A stretch of DNA of 64,000 bases from GCA-2862585 sp036340235 (GCA_036340235.1 JAYYZE010000036.1:120842-184841); one strand, 5' to 3'; shown: positions 33,107 through 42,595, counted from the first letter of the stretch. Notes: generated by a model from the letters alone, not told the origin. Numbers and translations are program-made.

Positions 33107-33946
33107 TTAGTAGTCGCCCAGTGTTTCAGGATTTTGTGCAAGAGCGGCGCTTAACTGTTCATCGTTGGGAGCAATGCCGTGCCATTTGTGAGACCCCATC
33201 ATAAAGTTTACCCCATTGCCCATTTCTGTGTGCATAATGACGCATACTGGTTGATTTTTATAACAGTAACTTTTGGCATTTTTTAGAACGTCTATAACAC
33301 TAAAAATATTGTTACCATCCTTTAATTCTAAGACCTTCCATCCAAAAGCCCTAAACTTATCGTTTAAATTCCCTAGGTCTAGTACATGATCTAAAGATCC
33401 ATCAATTTGTTTTTTGTTGTAGTCGATGGTAGCAATAATATTATCGACATTTTTTGCCGATGCGTACATTACAGCTTCCCAAATTTGACCTTCTTGAAGT
33501 TCGCCGTCTCCGTGTAAACTATAAACAATGGAAGAGTCTTCATTTAACTTTTTACTTTGAGCTGCCCCAATTGCTACGGATAGTCCTTGTCCTAGCGATC
33601 CACTTGCGATTCTAATTCCTGGAAGTTGCTCATGAGTAGTTGGGTGACCCTGAAGTCTTGAATCAATCGTTCTAAATGTAGCTAACTCACTTGTATCAAA
33701 ATATCCTGATCTTGCTAATACACTATAAAGCACTGGTGAAATATGTCCGTTTGACAAGAAAAATAAATCTTCGTCAATACCATCCATATCAAAATTGGGA
33801 TTGTGATTCATAATTTCAAAGTAGAGCGCTACCATAAATTCTGTACAGCCTAGTGAACCACCTGGATGCCCTGAATTTTGGGCATGTACCATTCTTACGA
33901 TATCTCGTCTTACCTGAGAGCAAACAGATGATAAGTCTTGAATCAT
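33107..33946 (-). CDS. Transketolase, N-terminal (diphosphate-binding) subunit
   Basis: This 279-residue protein equals the first third of transketolase. AQNSGHPGGSLGC and the ThDP-diphosphate motif HGDGELQEGQIWEA..DYNKKQ are present, plus LGQGLSVAIGAA. It is the first gene of the run that continues with the VWA gene, the C-terminal subunit, the aminotransferase and the thioredoxin-like gene. No clear -7 element is seen upstream. Split transketolases occur in many bacteria and in archaea; here the pair is interrupted. Confidence 0.93.
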   Translation of the reverse strand: MIQDLSSVCSQVRRDIVRMVHAQNSGHPGGSLGCTEFMVALYFEIMNHNPNFDMDGIDEDLFFLSNGHISPVLYSVLARSGYFDTSELATFRTIDSRLQGHPTTHEQLPGIRIASGSLGQGLSVAIGAAQSKKLNEDSSIVYSLHGDGELQEGQIWEAVMYASAKNVDNIIATIDYNKKQIDGSLDHVLDLGNLNDKFRAFGWKVLELKDGNNIFSVIDVLKNAKSYCYKNQPVCVIMHTEMGNGVNFMMGSHKWHGIAPNDEQLSAALAQNPETLGDY

Positions 33947-34036
33947 TAGTCTAGATATATAAAACTCAAAAGTAAGTTATTGGTAGTCCAAAAATACAAT
34001 TGTTAATATTTTTATAAAAAGTTTGCTGTAGGGTGT

Positions 34037-34044
34037 TATATTTG
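34037..34044 (+). promoter_or_regulatory. -7 element of ychF
   Basis: TATATTTG is a perfect TAnnTTTG match, 17 bases before the ATG at 34062. Confidence 0.6.
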
Positions 34045-34061
34045 TCAAAATTTGAAATAAT

Positions 34062-35159
34062 ATGGCTTTAAAGTGTGGTATTGTAGGGCTACCAAACGTA
34101 GGAAAATCAACACTATTCAATTGTTTATCTAACGCAAAAGCACAATCAGCAAACTTTCCTTTTTGTACCATAGAACCTAATGTGGGAGTAATTACAGTTC
34201 CTGATAATAGATTGGCTGAGCTTGAAAGATTAGTGAATCCCCAACGAGTGATGCCAACAACGGTAGAAATTGTTGATATTGCTGGATTGGTTAAGGGCGC
34301 CAGTAAAGGAGAGGGTCTAGGGAATAAGTTTTTGGCTAATATAAGAGAAACAGATGCTATTATTCATGTGTTAAGGTGTTTTGAAAATGATAATATTGTT
34401 CATGTTGACGGATCAGTTGATCCTATTCGTGACAAAGAAACAATAGACATAGAACTACAACTCAAAGACCTTGAAGTGGTGGAAAAAAAACTTCAGCGTT
34501 ATCAAAAACTTATGAGAACTGGCGATAAAAGTGCCAAATTAGTAGTTGACATTCTTTCAAAATACAAACACCATTTGGAACAAGGACATTCTGTCAGAAG
34601 TATTCAAATAGATGAAACGGAGAAGGAACACGTTGCTGATTTAATGTTACTTACCGACAAACCTATTATGTACGTATGTAATGTGGACGAAGAATCCATT
34701 AAAAATGGCAACCCATTTGTCGATAAAGTGAAGGAATTTGTAAAAGACGAAAACGCCTCTGTGCTTATGATTGCCGCCTCAACTGAAGCTGATATTGCCG
34801 AATTAGATAATTTTGATGAGCGCCAGTTATTTCTTGAAGATCTAGGCTTAGATGAACCAGGTGTTAGTAAACTCATAAGGTCGGCTTACCAATTGCTTGA
34901 CTTATCTACCTATTTTACGGCAGGCGAAAAAGAAGTTAGGGCATGGACCATTAAAAACGGGATGAAAGCGCCACAGGCAGCAGGTGTTATACATAGTGAT
35001 TTTGAAAAGGGGTTCATTCGAGCAGAGGTGATAAAATACGTCGACTATGTTACTCTTGGTTCTGAATTGTCGTGCAAAGAAAATGGTAAAATGTCAGTTG
35101 AAGGAAAAGACTATGTTGTTAACGATGGTGATATAATGCACTTTCGCTTTAATATTTGA
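34062..35159 (+). CDS. ychF: Redox-regulated ATPase YchF (OLA1 family)
   Basis: This 365-residue Obg-related P-loop protein binds ATP rather than GTP and associates with ribosomes. The P-loop is GLPNVGKSTLFNCLSNA, switch II DIAGLVKGASKGEGLGN, and the altered base motif sits in YVCNVDEE. An antiparallel helical insertion covers about residues 135-200, and the C-terminal TGS domain (about 280-363) ends in VVNDGDIMHFRFN. The full length matches the family. Confidence 0.96.
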   Translation: MALKCGIVGLPNVGKSTLFNCLSNAKAQSANFPFCTIEPNVGVITVPDNRLAELERLVNPQRVMPTTVEIVDIAGLVKGASKGEGLGNKFLANIRETDAIIHVLRCFENDNIVHVDGSVDPIRDKETIDIELQLKDLEVVEKKLQRYQKLMRTGDKSAKLVVDILSKYKHHLEQGHSVRSIQIDETEKEHVADLMLLTDKPIMYVCNVDEESIKNGNPFVDKVKEFVKDENASVLMIAASTEADIAELDNFDERQLFLEDLGLDEPGVSKLIRSAYQLLDLSTYFTAGEKEVRAWTIKNGMKAPQAAGVIHSDFEKGFIRAEVIKYVDYVTLGSELSCKENGKMSVEGKDYVVNDGDIMHFRFNI

Positions 35160-35171
35160 TAGGTGAATTGT

Positions 35172-35179
35172 TATATTTG
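35172..35179 (+). promoter_or_regulatory. -7 element of the GlmU-like gene, four bases from ATG
   Basis: TATATTTG is a perfect consensus match separated by TTAG from the ATG at 35184. It is one of the N4 cases that predict leaderless mRNA. Confidence 0.55.
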
Positions 35180-35183
35180 TTAG

Positions 35184-36341
35184 ATGAATTATATTTTATT
35201 TGATGATAATAGGACACACTTGTTGCCATTGACTTACACTCGGCCTGTTTCAGAAATACGACTTGGCATCTTGACAATTACTGAAAAATGGCAAATGGCC
35301 CTTTCTTCCACGATGTCTTTTCTTACAGAAAATTACCTCAGTTCAAAATATCCTTTAACAATGTTGGATGATAATGTATGGATAAATGGTAGCATTTGTC
35401 CCAACCTCAATCTTGTTAATGCCATACTTGACTTACAAAGCAATCAATGTCTAATAAAGAATCAAACCATAATAGCATACAGAAGTGATTGCAAAGAAGT
35501 TCCAGAAAACACTCTTGAGTTTCATGATTCCTTTACTCAAATTAATCGCTTAGTTGATATTTTCTCAAACAATCATCATTGCATTGAATTAGATTTTGAA
35601 TCTTTAACAAAAAACAGAATATCACAAAAACTCAGTAGTTCTAATCAATTGATATCACCCGAACATATTTTTATTGAAGAAGGTGCTGTAGTCGAACATG
35701 CCATTCTTAATGCTTCAAATGGACCAATATACATAGGTAAAAATGCAGAAATTATGGAGGGTTGCTTGATTAGGGGGCCATTGGCCATGTGTGAGCATTC
35801 GGTACTAAAAATGGGTGCTAAAATTTATGGAGCTACTACTATAGGTCCATTCTGCAAAGTAGGGGGCGAAGTTACTAATAGCGTTTTCCAATCATATTCA
35901 AACAAAGGTCATGATGGTTTTCTTGGAAACTCGGTTATAGGCGAATGGTGTAATTTGGGCGCAGATACAAATAATTCCAACTTAAAAAATAATTACGCAG
36001 AGGTAAAGCTTTGGAATTATTCACATGACCGATTTGAAAATACAGGTCTTCAGTTCTGTGGTCTTGTAATGGGTGATCATTCAAAATGTGGCATAAACAC
36101 CATGTTTAATACTGGTACTGTTGTGGGAGTGAGCGCAAATATTTTCGGAGCAGGTTTTCCAAGAAATTTTATCCCTTCTTTTTCTTGGGGTGGATCGTCA
36201 GGATTCAGTACCTTCAAGCTAAATAAAGCTTTTGAGGTAGTAAGCAAATCAATGCAACGTCGCTCAAAATTGCTTGATGAGGTTGAGAAAACTATCTTAG
36301 AGCAGGTGTTTGAACTGTCAAATTCGTACAGGAAGGACTAA
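35184..36341 (+). CDS. GlmU-like putative sugar nucleotidyltransferase / left-handed beta-helix protein
   Basis: This 385-residue protein has an N-terminal domain (about 1-150) beginning MNYILFDD and LLPLTYTRPVSEIRLGIL. It resembles a reduced nucleotidyltransferase fold but lacks the usual LxxGxGTRL nucleotide loop. A left-handed beta-helix follows (about 165-340) with hexapeptide-like repeats such as GPIYIGKNAEIMEGCLIRGP and ATTIGPFCKVGGEV. Such proteins are common in Bacteroidota and are annotated as GlmU-family; they may be sugar-1-phosphate nucleotidyl- or acyltransferases, and activity is not certain. Confidence 0.8.
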   Translation: MNYILFDDNRTHLLPLTYTRPVSEIRLGILTITEKWQMALSSTMSFLTENYLSSKYPLTMLDDNVWINGSICPNLNLVNAILDLQSNQCLIKNQTIIAYRSDCKEVPENTLEFHDSFTQINRLVDIFSNNHHCIELDFESLTKNRISQKLSSSNQLISPEHIFIEEGAVVEHAILNASNGPIYIGKNAEIMEGCLIRGPLAMCEHSVLKMGAKIYGATTIGPFCKVGGEVTNSVFQSYSNKGHDGFLGNSVIGEWCNLGADTNNSNLKNNYAEVKLWNYSHDRFENTGLQFCGLVMGDHSKCGINTMFNTGTVVGVSANIFGAGFPRNFIPSFSWGGSSGFSTFKLNKAFEVVSKSMQRRSKLLDEVEKTILEQVFELSNSYRKD

Positions 36342-36439
36342 TTTTGTCATGTGCAAAATAGCTTTTATTTTGTGGCACACATATTGCAATTAGTTTAACA
36401 AACGTTATTGTACATAGTCATTAGACAAATTTGTATTAT

Positions 36440-38866
36440 ATGAAGAAAGATATGTTTACAGACTCAATCGCTATGAGTAATTTTGATGAGGACTCTGATT
36501 TTTTTCCACTACTTACTAATCTTGATGAAGATAAAATTAATAAAGAGCAAACGCCCAAAGTATTACCCATACTTCCATTAAGAAATACGGTTCTTTTTCC
36601 TGGCGTGATAATTCCAATCACAGTTGGTCGTGACAAGTCTGTCAAATTGATAAAAGAGTTATACAAAGGTGACAAAACTATCGGAGTTGTTTCTCAAAAA
36701 AATGGTGATATTGAAAATCCTTCTTTGAACGATTTAAATTCGGTAGGTACTATGGCACATATTATGAAAATGCTTCGGATGCCTGATGGTAATATTACCG
36801 CCATTATTCAAGGTAGAAAACTCATTAAACTTAACGAAATAACTCAAGTTGATCCTTACATTAAAGCGTCTGTAACCGAATTGAAAGAAGACAAGCCAGC
36901 CAAAGGCGATGAGCAGTTTCTCGCCCTTGTTGAGTCCATTAAAGATATTGCAGTACAAATTGTTAAAGAATCGCCAAATATACCATCCGAAGCACAGTTA
37001 GCTATTCAAAACATTGAATCACCAAGCTATCTTGTCAATTTTGTATGTTCAAACATGGATGTGAGTGTCCAAAAAAAACAAGATCTGTTAGAAGTCTTTG
37101 ATCTAAAAAAGCGCTCAGAGTTAACCCTAGAAATTATCAGCAAAGAACTCCAGCGATTGGAGATGAAAAACGAAATACAACACAAGGTAAAGCACGATTT
37201 AGATCAACAACAAAGGGAGTACTTTTTAAATCAACAACTTAAAGCTATACAGGAAGAGCTTGGCGGTTCTGCCGATCAAGAAATTGAAGAATTTCGTTCC
37301 CGTTCAAAAACTAAAAAGTGGACTCAAGAAATAGCAAAAAACTTTAATAAAGAACTCAAAAAACTACAACGAATGAACCCCGCCATGGCTGATTACTCAG
37401 TTCAACGTGCTTATCTAGAGCTTGTTCTTGATTTACCTTGGGGTGAATACACCAACGATAGTTTTGACTTGAAAAAAGCCCAAAAAATTTTAGATAAAGA
37501 TCACTTTGGTCTTGACAAAGTAAAAGAGAGAATATTAGAGTATTTGGCAGTATTGAAGATAAAGGGTGATATGAAATCTCCTATACTATGTCTTTACGGT
37601 CCTCCTGGCGTGGGAAAAACCTCATTAGGAAAGTCCATTGCCAAAGCTCTTGGAAGGAAGTATGAGCGTGTTTCTCTTGGCGGCCTTAGAGATGAATCAG
37701 AAATCAGAGGTCACAGAAAAACCTACATAGGTGCAATGCCCGGAAGAATTATAAAATCTATCAAGAAAGCCAACTCATCTAATCCTGTTTTTGTCTTAGA
37801 CGAAATTGATAAAATCACAAGAGATTCACACGGTGATCCATCCTCTGCTATGCTTGAAGTTTTAGACCCCGAACAAAATCATTCCTTTCATGACAACTAT
37901 CTAGAGATGGGTTATGATTTATCAAAGGTTATGTTTGTTGCTACAGCTAACAGTTTAAACACTATTCAGCCTGCACTCAGAGACAGAATGGAAATAATTG
38001 AAATTAACGGCTACACGCTTGAGGAAAAGGTCCAAATAGCCAAAAAACACTTACTACCTCGTCAACTTAAAGCCCATGGCTTAAGTACAAAAGACCTTAA
38101 GTTATCAAATCAAGTGTTAAAACTTGTAGTTGATGGCTATACAAGAGAGTCAGGTGTCCGTGGCTTGGATAAAATGATAGCCAAATTAGTTCGTTATGGG
38201 GCTAAGTCGTTGGCCATGGAAGAGTCATATAAAGTAGATCCCGAACTCTCGGATTTAAGTCATATTCTTGGTGTTAAATTGTTTGATAAACAGCACCAAA
38301 TGGCCAATGATATTCCAGGGGTAGTAACTGGATTGGCGTGGACTCCAGTTGGAGGTGAAATACTTTTTGTTGAATGTAGTAAAAGCCCCGGTAAAGGAAA
38401 GTTAACAATTACAGGTAACTTAGGACAGGTGATGAAAGAATCCTCAGCAATAGCTATGCAATACATCAAATCACATGCAGAAGATTTAGGTATTAGTCAT
38501 CAAGAGTTGGAGAAAAGCGATGTGCACATTCATGTACCTGAAGGAGCCACGCCCAAAGATGGTCCTTCAGCTGGTATCACCATGTTAACGGCCTTGGTTT
38601 CCTTGTTTTCTAACAAAAAGGTTAAATCAAAAACAGCTATGACTGGTGAAATTACTTTGAGAGGAAAAGTATTACCAGTTGGAGGTATAAAAGAGAAAAT
38701 ATTGGCTGCTAAACGTGCAGGTATCAAGGAAATCGTGTTGTGTCAACAAAACCAAAAGGATGTTGATGAAATTAACGTACGATATCTTAGAGGGTTACGC
38801 TTTCATTATGTTAAACAGATGAAAGAAGTCTTAAAGTTAGCTATACCACAACTTAAGATTAATTAA
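36440..38866 (+). CDS. lon: ATP-dependent protease Lon
   Basis: This 808-residue soluble serine protease removes misfolded and regulatory proteins. The N-terminal substrate-binding domain (about 40-245, LPILPLRNTVLFPGV) is followed by a coiled coil. The AAA+ domain has Walker A GPPGVGKTS and Walker B VFVLDEIDK. The protease domain has catalytic Ser in DGPSAGIT and Lys in LPVGGIKEKILAAKRAG. I chose the ATG at 36440 rather than an upstream TTG at 36431. The first ~35 residues are an acidic extension common in Bacteroidota Lon. There is no consensus -7 box; CAAATTTG at 36425-36432 has one mismatch. Confidence 0.95.
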   Translation: MKKDMFTDSIAMSNFDEDSDFFPLLTNLDEDKINKEQTPKVLPILPLRNTVLFPGVIIPITVGRDKSVKLIKELYKGDKTIGVVSQKNGDIENPSLNDLNSVGTMAHIMKMLRMPDGNITAIIQGRKLIKLNEITQVDPYIKASVTELKEDKPAKGDEQFLALVESIKDIAVQIVKESPNIPSEAQLAIQNIESPSYLVNFVCSNMDVSVQKKQDLLEVFDLKKRSELTLEIISKELQRLEMKNEIQHKVKHDLDQQQREYFLNQQLKAIQEELGGSADQEIEEFRSRSKTKKWTQEIAKNFNKELKKLQRMNPAMADYSVQRAYLELVLDLPWGEYTNDSFDLKKAQKILDKDHFGLDKVKERILEYLAVLKIKGDMKSPILCLYGPPGVGKTSLGKSIAKALGRKYERVSLGGLRDESEIRGHRKTYIGAMPGRIIKSIKKANSSNPVFVLDEIDKITRDSHGDPSSAMLEVLDPEQNHSFHDNYLEMGYDLSKVMFVATANSLNTIQPALRDRMEIIEINGYTLEEKVQIAKKHLLPRQLKAHGLSTKDLKLSNQVLKLVVDGYTRESGVRGLDKMIAKLVRYGAKSLAMEESYKVDPELSDLSHILGVKLFDKQHQMANDIPGVVTGLAWTPVGGEILFVECSKSPGKGKLTITGNLGQVMKESSAIAMQYIKSHAEDLGISHQELEKSDVHIHVPEGATPKDGPSAGITMLTALVSLFSNKKVKSKTAMTGEITLRGKVLPVGGIKEKILAAKRAGIKEIVLCQQNQKDVDEINVRYLRGLRFHYVKQMKEVLKLAIPQLKIN

Positions 38867-38872
38867 TAATAC

Positions 38873-38880
38873 TATCTTTG
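38873..38880 (+). promoter_or_regulatory. -7 element of the outer-membrane protein gene at 38896
   Basis: TATCTTTG is a perfect consensus match 15 bases before the ATG at 38896. It overlaps an in-frame TTG at 38878, which is thereby excluded as the start. Confidence 0.55.
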
Positions 38881-38895
38881 AAAAAAAACATAACT

Positions 38896-39552
38896 ATGAA
38901 AAAATTAATTCTTTTTATTGCTATTCTCACTGCAAATACCGTTTTACATGCTCAAAACGCTTTAATCAAAATCAGCCCCTTTCATTTTGCTGATGGTACC
39001 TTACACGCTACCTATGAACGTACTTTAAGTGAACAACATTCATACCTGATTTCAGGAGGGTATCGTTTGGCCGAGAATGGCGATGAATATGGCTGGATGG
39101 GAGAGCTGCAAGCAAGAAAATACATTGTAAAACCATCCATTAACAGCTCCAGCCAATCACCTTTAGCAGGAATATACGGTGGACTATATGCCAACGGTAA
39201 ATATTTTGCACAGCAGAGCGTTACATATAACAGTGGCTATGAAGTTGAGCCATATTACACACAAAATTACGATGAAGATGGCAACTTAACTGGTAGCACC
39301 TATCATCAAGGTTCTGGTTATTATTATGAAGATATCAAGAATAGATATCACATCAAACAAGCAGAGGCAGGTGTTTTGATGGGGTTTCAAGTTATTCTTT
39401 CCAATAATTTTTCGGTAGATTTATTCCTAGGAGGAGGATTAAGGTTCTCATCAGTAGAAAATAAACCAAAGGATGTAGATTTTTATTATCCTGAAAGAGG
39501 ATATACAGGCATTGTCCCCAAAATAGGTTTTGACTTAGGAATTTCACTGTGA
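38896..39552 (+). CDS. Small outer-membrane beta-barrel-like protein of unknown function
   Basis: This 218-residue protein has a cleavable signal peptide (MKKLILFIAILTANTVLHAQ). Alternating hydrophobic/polar strands follow, with patterns like HATYERTLSEQHSYLISGGYRL, VLMGFQVILSNNFSVDLFLGGGLRFSS and a terminal VPKIGFDLGISL. They resemble small eight-stranded barrel proteins of the DUF3575/OMP type. Tyr-rich loops are present in the middle. There are no catalytic motifs. A terminator follows 28 bases downstream, so it is monocistronic. Confidence 0.65.
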   Translation: MKKLILFIAILTANTVLHAQNALIKISPFHFADGTLHATYERTLSEQHSYLISGGYRLAENGDEYGWMGELQARKYIVKPSINSSSQSPLAGIYGGLYANGKYFAQQSVTYNSGYEVEPYYTQNYDEDGNLTGSTYHQGSGYYYEDIKNRYHIKQAEAGVLMGFQVILSNNFSVDLFLGGGLRFSSVENKPKDVDFYYPERGYTGIVPKIGFDLGISL

Positions 39553-39579
39553 TAACCAAAATATCCATCAATTTAATTC

Positions 39580-39608
39580 AAAGCATGGTAAAATCCATGC
39601 TTTTTTTA
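39580..39608 (+). terminator. Rho-independent terminator
   Basis: AAAGCATGG (39580-39588) pairs with CCATGCTTT (39595-39603) around a six-base loop, followed by a T run. It ends the 38896-39552 gene and separates it from porQ. Confidence 0.85.
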
Positions 39609-39649
39609 TACCATACCAAAATAAATAGACGTTTTATTCAAAACATTCG

Positions 39650-39657
39650 TTACTTTG
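39650..39657 (+). promoter_or_regulatory. -7-like element of porQ, four bases from ATG
   Basis: TTACTTTG matches five of six fixed bases of TAnnTTTG and is followed by TAAT and the ATG at 39662. Confidence 0.4.
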
Positions 39658-39661
39658 TAAT

Positions 39662-40678
39662 ATGAGATTTTGTGTTTCTCTTTTTTTGCTAATACTCTTT
39701 CAAATCACTATTTTTGGACAAAATGAAAATATAGCATTTCATTCTTTAGCTCTCCCTTTTTCGGCTAGGTCGGCAGTCCTCAATCAACCCATAGCTATTT
39801 ATGATAAGGATGTTGAAATAGGCATTATTAATCCATCAGTTTTAAATCCTCAAAATCATGGAAACCTATCTCTGAATTTTGTAGATTATTTTGCTGATAT
39901 ACATTTCCTATCGGTGGCCTACGCCTTTCCATTTAGAAACTTTGGAACAATGGCGGTTTGCGTAAAGTCCATAGGTTACGGCGAGTTTATAGAAACTGAT
40001 TATACCTCTCAAAGCTATGGTAAATTTGGTGCCAATGAGCAGATAGCATCTGTTAACCTTAGTAAATCATTATCGAATCGTTGGCAAATGGGTAGCAGTG
40101 TTAAAACGATAATTTCTAATTTAGAAAATTATCAATCTGTTGCATTAGTTGGTGATTTGTCAATTTTGTACACCAATTTTCAAAAGAACTTATTTGTATC
40201 ACTATTAGCCAGGAACTATGGTAGACAACTCACAACCTACGCTAACACCAAAGAAGGCGTTCCTTTTCACTTAGATTTAGGTTTGTCAAAACAACTAGAA
40301 CATTTGCCATTTTTGTTCACTTTTAATTACAGACAAATTCAAAAATGGAACCTGAACCCTGATTTGAACATCACTGATGAGGAACAGTCTGAGTTGTCAA
40401 CATTTTCAAAGTCATTTTTTAGTCATTTGGATTTGGGTGGTGAGTTGACCCTATTTAAGTATATCAAGTTAAGAGCAGGATTTAATCCAAAGCGTCGTCA
40501 AGAGTTAAAGCTAAATTCATACACCGGAATGGTTGGTTTTTCTTGGGGTATTGGTGTTCAGTTTACTCATTTTAGTATCGACTATGGAAGGTCAACCTAT
40601 CACTTGCATGGTTCACCAAATTATTTTTCCTTTAGCACCGATTTTTCTAAGTTCTATTTTAAAAATGAAAAAAATTAA
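39662..40678 (+). CDS. porQ: Type IX secretion system protein PorQ
   Basis: This 338-residue outer-membrane beta-barrel protein has a signal peptide (about residues 1-19, ending IFGQ). The PorQ pattern follows: ENIAFHSLALPFSARSAVLN, NPSVLNPQNHGNLSLNFVDYFADI, and the C-terminal FTHFSIDYGRSTYHLHGSPNYFSFS. In Porphyromonas PorQ works with PorU/PorV/PorZ at the outer-membrane stage of the type IX secretion system. The 3' end overlaps the start of cmk by 14 bases, a linkage I recall from other Bacteroidota. Confidence 0.88.
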   Translation: MRFCVSLFLLILFQITIFGQNENIAFHSLALPFSARSAVLNQPIAIYDKDVEIGIINPSVLNPQNHGNLSLNFVDYFADIHFLSVAYAFPFRNFGTMAVCVKSIGYGEFIETDYTSQSYGKFGANEQIASVNLSKSLSNRWQMGSSVKTIISNLENYQSVALVGDLSILYTNFQKNLFVSLLARNYGRQLTTYANTKEGVPFHLDLGLSKQLEHLPFLFTFNYRQIQKWNLNPDLNITDEEQSELSTFSKSFFSHLDLGGELTLFKYIKLRAGFNPKRRQELKLNSYTGMVGFSWGIGVQFTHFSIDYGRSTYHLHGSPNYFSFSTDFSKFYFKNEKN

Positions 40679-41342
40679 TATTGCTATAGATGGTCATTCT
40701 TCTTGTGGGAAAAGTACCATAGCAAAACAACTGTCAAAACACCTAGGATATATTTACATTGATACTGGTGCTATGTATAGAGCAGTATGTTTGTACGCGC
40801 TCAACAAACGCATTATTACCAATGATGGCTTAAATAGAGAGAATCTTTTGCTGGCTTTGAACGATATTGAGGTTTCTTTTGAATACAACAAAGAAAATCA
40901 GCAGAGCCAAACGTTGCTAAATGGAATAAATGTTGAAAATCAGATCAGATCTTTGATAGTCTCTCAGCATGTAAGTGAAGTTAGTAAACTAAAAGAGGTG
41001 AGGCAAAAGTTGGTAAGTATTCAGCAAAAGATGGGCATGAGTAAAGGGGTGGTAATGGATGGGCGTGATATAGGATCTGTGGTCTTTCCTGATGCTGAAT
41101 TAAAACTATTTGTAACGGCTTCAATTGAAGTTAGGGCAAAAAGACGTCATAGAGAATTATCAGACGTTTCTCTTGAAGCGGTTTTGGACAATCTCAAAAT
41201 GAGAGATGATGTTGACAGCAATCGTAAAGAAAATCCATTGGTGGTCGCTAAAGATGCCATAATTATTGATACAACCAATCTGAGTTTAGAACAGCAATTT
41301 GAAATGGTTCTTGACTATGTTCGGAAAGTGATTAAGGATTAA
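40665..41342 (+). CDS. cmk: (d)CMP kinase
   Basis: This 225-residue nucleoside monophosphate kinase phosphorylates CMP/dCMP. The P-loop is IDGHSSCGKSTIAKQL, YIDTGAMYRAV is the CMP-binding stretch, VMDGRDIGSVVFPDAELKLF is the family signature, and RAKRRHRE forms the LID. The frame is open upstream to 40533, but family similarity begins at the ATG at 40665, inside the porQ 3' end. Its stop overlaps the convergent ispH 3' end. Confidence 0.95.
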   Translation: MKKINIAIDGHSSCGKSTIAKQLSKHLGYIYIDTGAMYRAVCLYALNKRIITNDGLNRENLLLALNDIEVSFEYNKENQQSQTLLNGINVENQIRSLIVSQHVSEVSKLKEVRQKLVSIQQKMGMSKGVVMDGRDIGSVVFPDAELKLFVTASIEVRAKRRHRELSDVSLEAVLDNLKMRDDVDSNRKENPLVVAKDAIIIDTTNLSLEQQFEMVLDYVRKVIKD

Positions 41343-42558
41343 ATTCTTCAATAACCTCCTTTATTGGTCTTACATTGTCATAAAACGTTAGTAGTTTTTT
41401 CAGAACCTTATCAACCTCTGAATCAGGACACGAGGCGCCTGATGTTAAAATAATTTTGACATTTTCGGATTTTAAAGGAAGGAAGTTGTTGGTTTCAAGG
41501 AGCTTTTGATTTTTGTAATCAAAATGACGAATCAAATCCTTTGAAATAATTTCCTTTTCTGATTTTATAAAGTAAGTAGGTAGCTTTTTTTCACAAAGCT
41601 CTACAAGATGAGAGGTGTTGGAACTGTTGTAGCCACCAACCACAATGGCAATATCGGCTGGCACTTCCAAAAGACCATAAGTGGCTTTTTGATTTTCGTT
41701 GGTAGCATAGCAAAGAGTATCTCTAGTATCAGCGAAGAATTCTTTATAGTTTTCCGCACCATGTTTGTTTATTATAAACTCTTTTAAGAAATTAGAGATT
41801 TCTTGTGTTTCGCTAGCCAGCATAGTAGTTTGGTTAACAACGCCCATTTTCTTGAGGTCATTTGTGAAATCAAACCCTTGGGAGTATTTTCCCTCAAAAA
41901 AGCGATAAAAGTCTTGTTCAGATTTTTTTCCTTCAATAAAGTCAACTAATAGTTTAGCTTCATCAATGTCTTTGATAATTAAAGAAGGTGCATTTTGATA
42001 CGAATGAGAAAAGGTAGCTTTTGTTTCTTCGTGTTTGTGTTTTCCGTGAATGATTATAGTAAAATCGTTTTCTCCTATACTGTGGGCTTTTTTCCAAACT
42101 CTAGTCACAAACGGACAAGTAGTATCGTATTTTTCAAGTGTAATATTTTTTTCTTCTAATTGTTTTTTGATTTCTACGGTGGTACCAAAGGCAGGCGTGA
42201 TAACAACGTCATCGGATGTGATTTTATCCCATTCAATCAGTTGATTCCCCTCGGTGTCCATAATAAACTTCAAGCCTTTGGATAATAAATCGTCATTCAC
42301 AATAGGATTATGAATCATTTGGCTTAGTAAATAAATATTTTTACCAGGATTTTCTTCAATGGCTTTATACGATATTTCTATGGCATTTTCCACTCCATAG
42401 CAAAAGCCAAAATGCCTAGCCAAATGAAATTGTATTGGACCAAAGTTGATAAGGGAAGGCGAAAAATCTTTCTTTTTTGGGTCGATGTTTTTTCTCTTTT
42501 CTTTGATGGCGCCAATTATGGAAGATCGATAAAAACTGGGGACTTCGAAACTTTTCAT
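41332..42558 (-). CDS. ispH: 4-hydroxy-3-methylbut-2-enyl diphosphate reductase, plant/cyanobacterial type
   Basis: This 408-residue 4Fe-4S enzyme makes IPP and DMAPP in the last step of the MEP pathway. The three cluster Cys are in HFGFCYGVENA, TTCPFVTRVW and SGASCPDSEVD. Substrate His residues are in MIHNPIVND and HGKHKHEETKAT. The protein is about 90 residues longer than the E. coli enzyme. The insert carries GFDFTNDLKKMGVVNQTTML and VVGGYNSSNTSHL, the pattern of the plant/cyanobacterial HDR class. It diverges from pdxH over a palindromic -7 pair. Confidence 0.94.
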   Translation of the reverse strand: MKSFEVPSFYRSSIIGAIKEKRKNIDPKKKDFSPSLINFGPIQFHLARHFGFCYGVENAIEISYKAIEENPGKNIYLLSQMIHNPIVNDDLLSKGLKFIMDTEGNQLIEWDKITSDDVVITPAFGTTVEIKKQLEEKNITLEKYDTTCPFVTRVWKKAHSIGENDFTIIIHGKHKHEETKATFSHSYQNAPSLIIKDIDEAKLLVDFIEGKKSEQDFYRFFEGKYSQGFDFTNDLKKMGVVNQTTMLASETQEISNFLKEFIINKHGAENYKEFFADTRDTLCYATNENQKATYGLLEVPADIAIVVGGYNSSNTSHLVELCEKKLPTYFIKSEKEIISKDLIRHFDYKNQKLLETNNFLPLKSENVKIILTSGASCPDSEVDKVLKKLLTFYDNVRPIKEVIEEFNP

Positions 42559-42595
42559 TGAGAAAGTAAAAGGTTAAATTGTCTAATGCTATCGA

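Noticed and set aside
36350..36395. Imperfect inverted repeat between the GlmU-like gene and lon
   Set aside because: The stem is bulged and there is no T run, so it cannot be supported as a terminator or operator.
40533..40664. A 44-residue N-terminal extension of cmk
   Set aside because: It lies entirely within porQ in another frame. Cmk family similarity and typical length begin at 40665.
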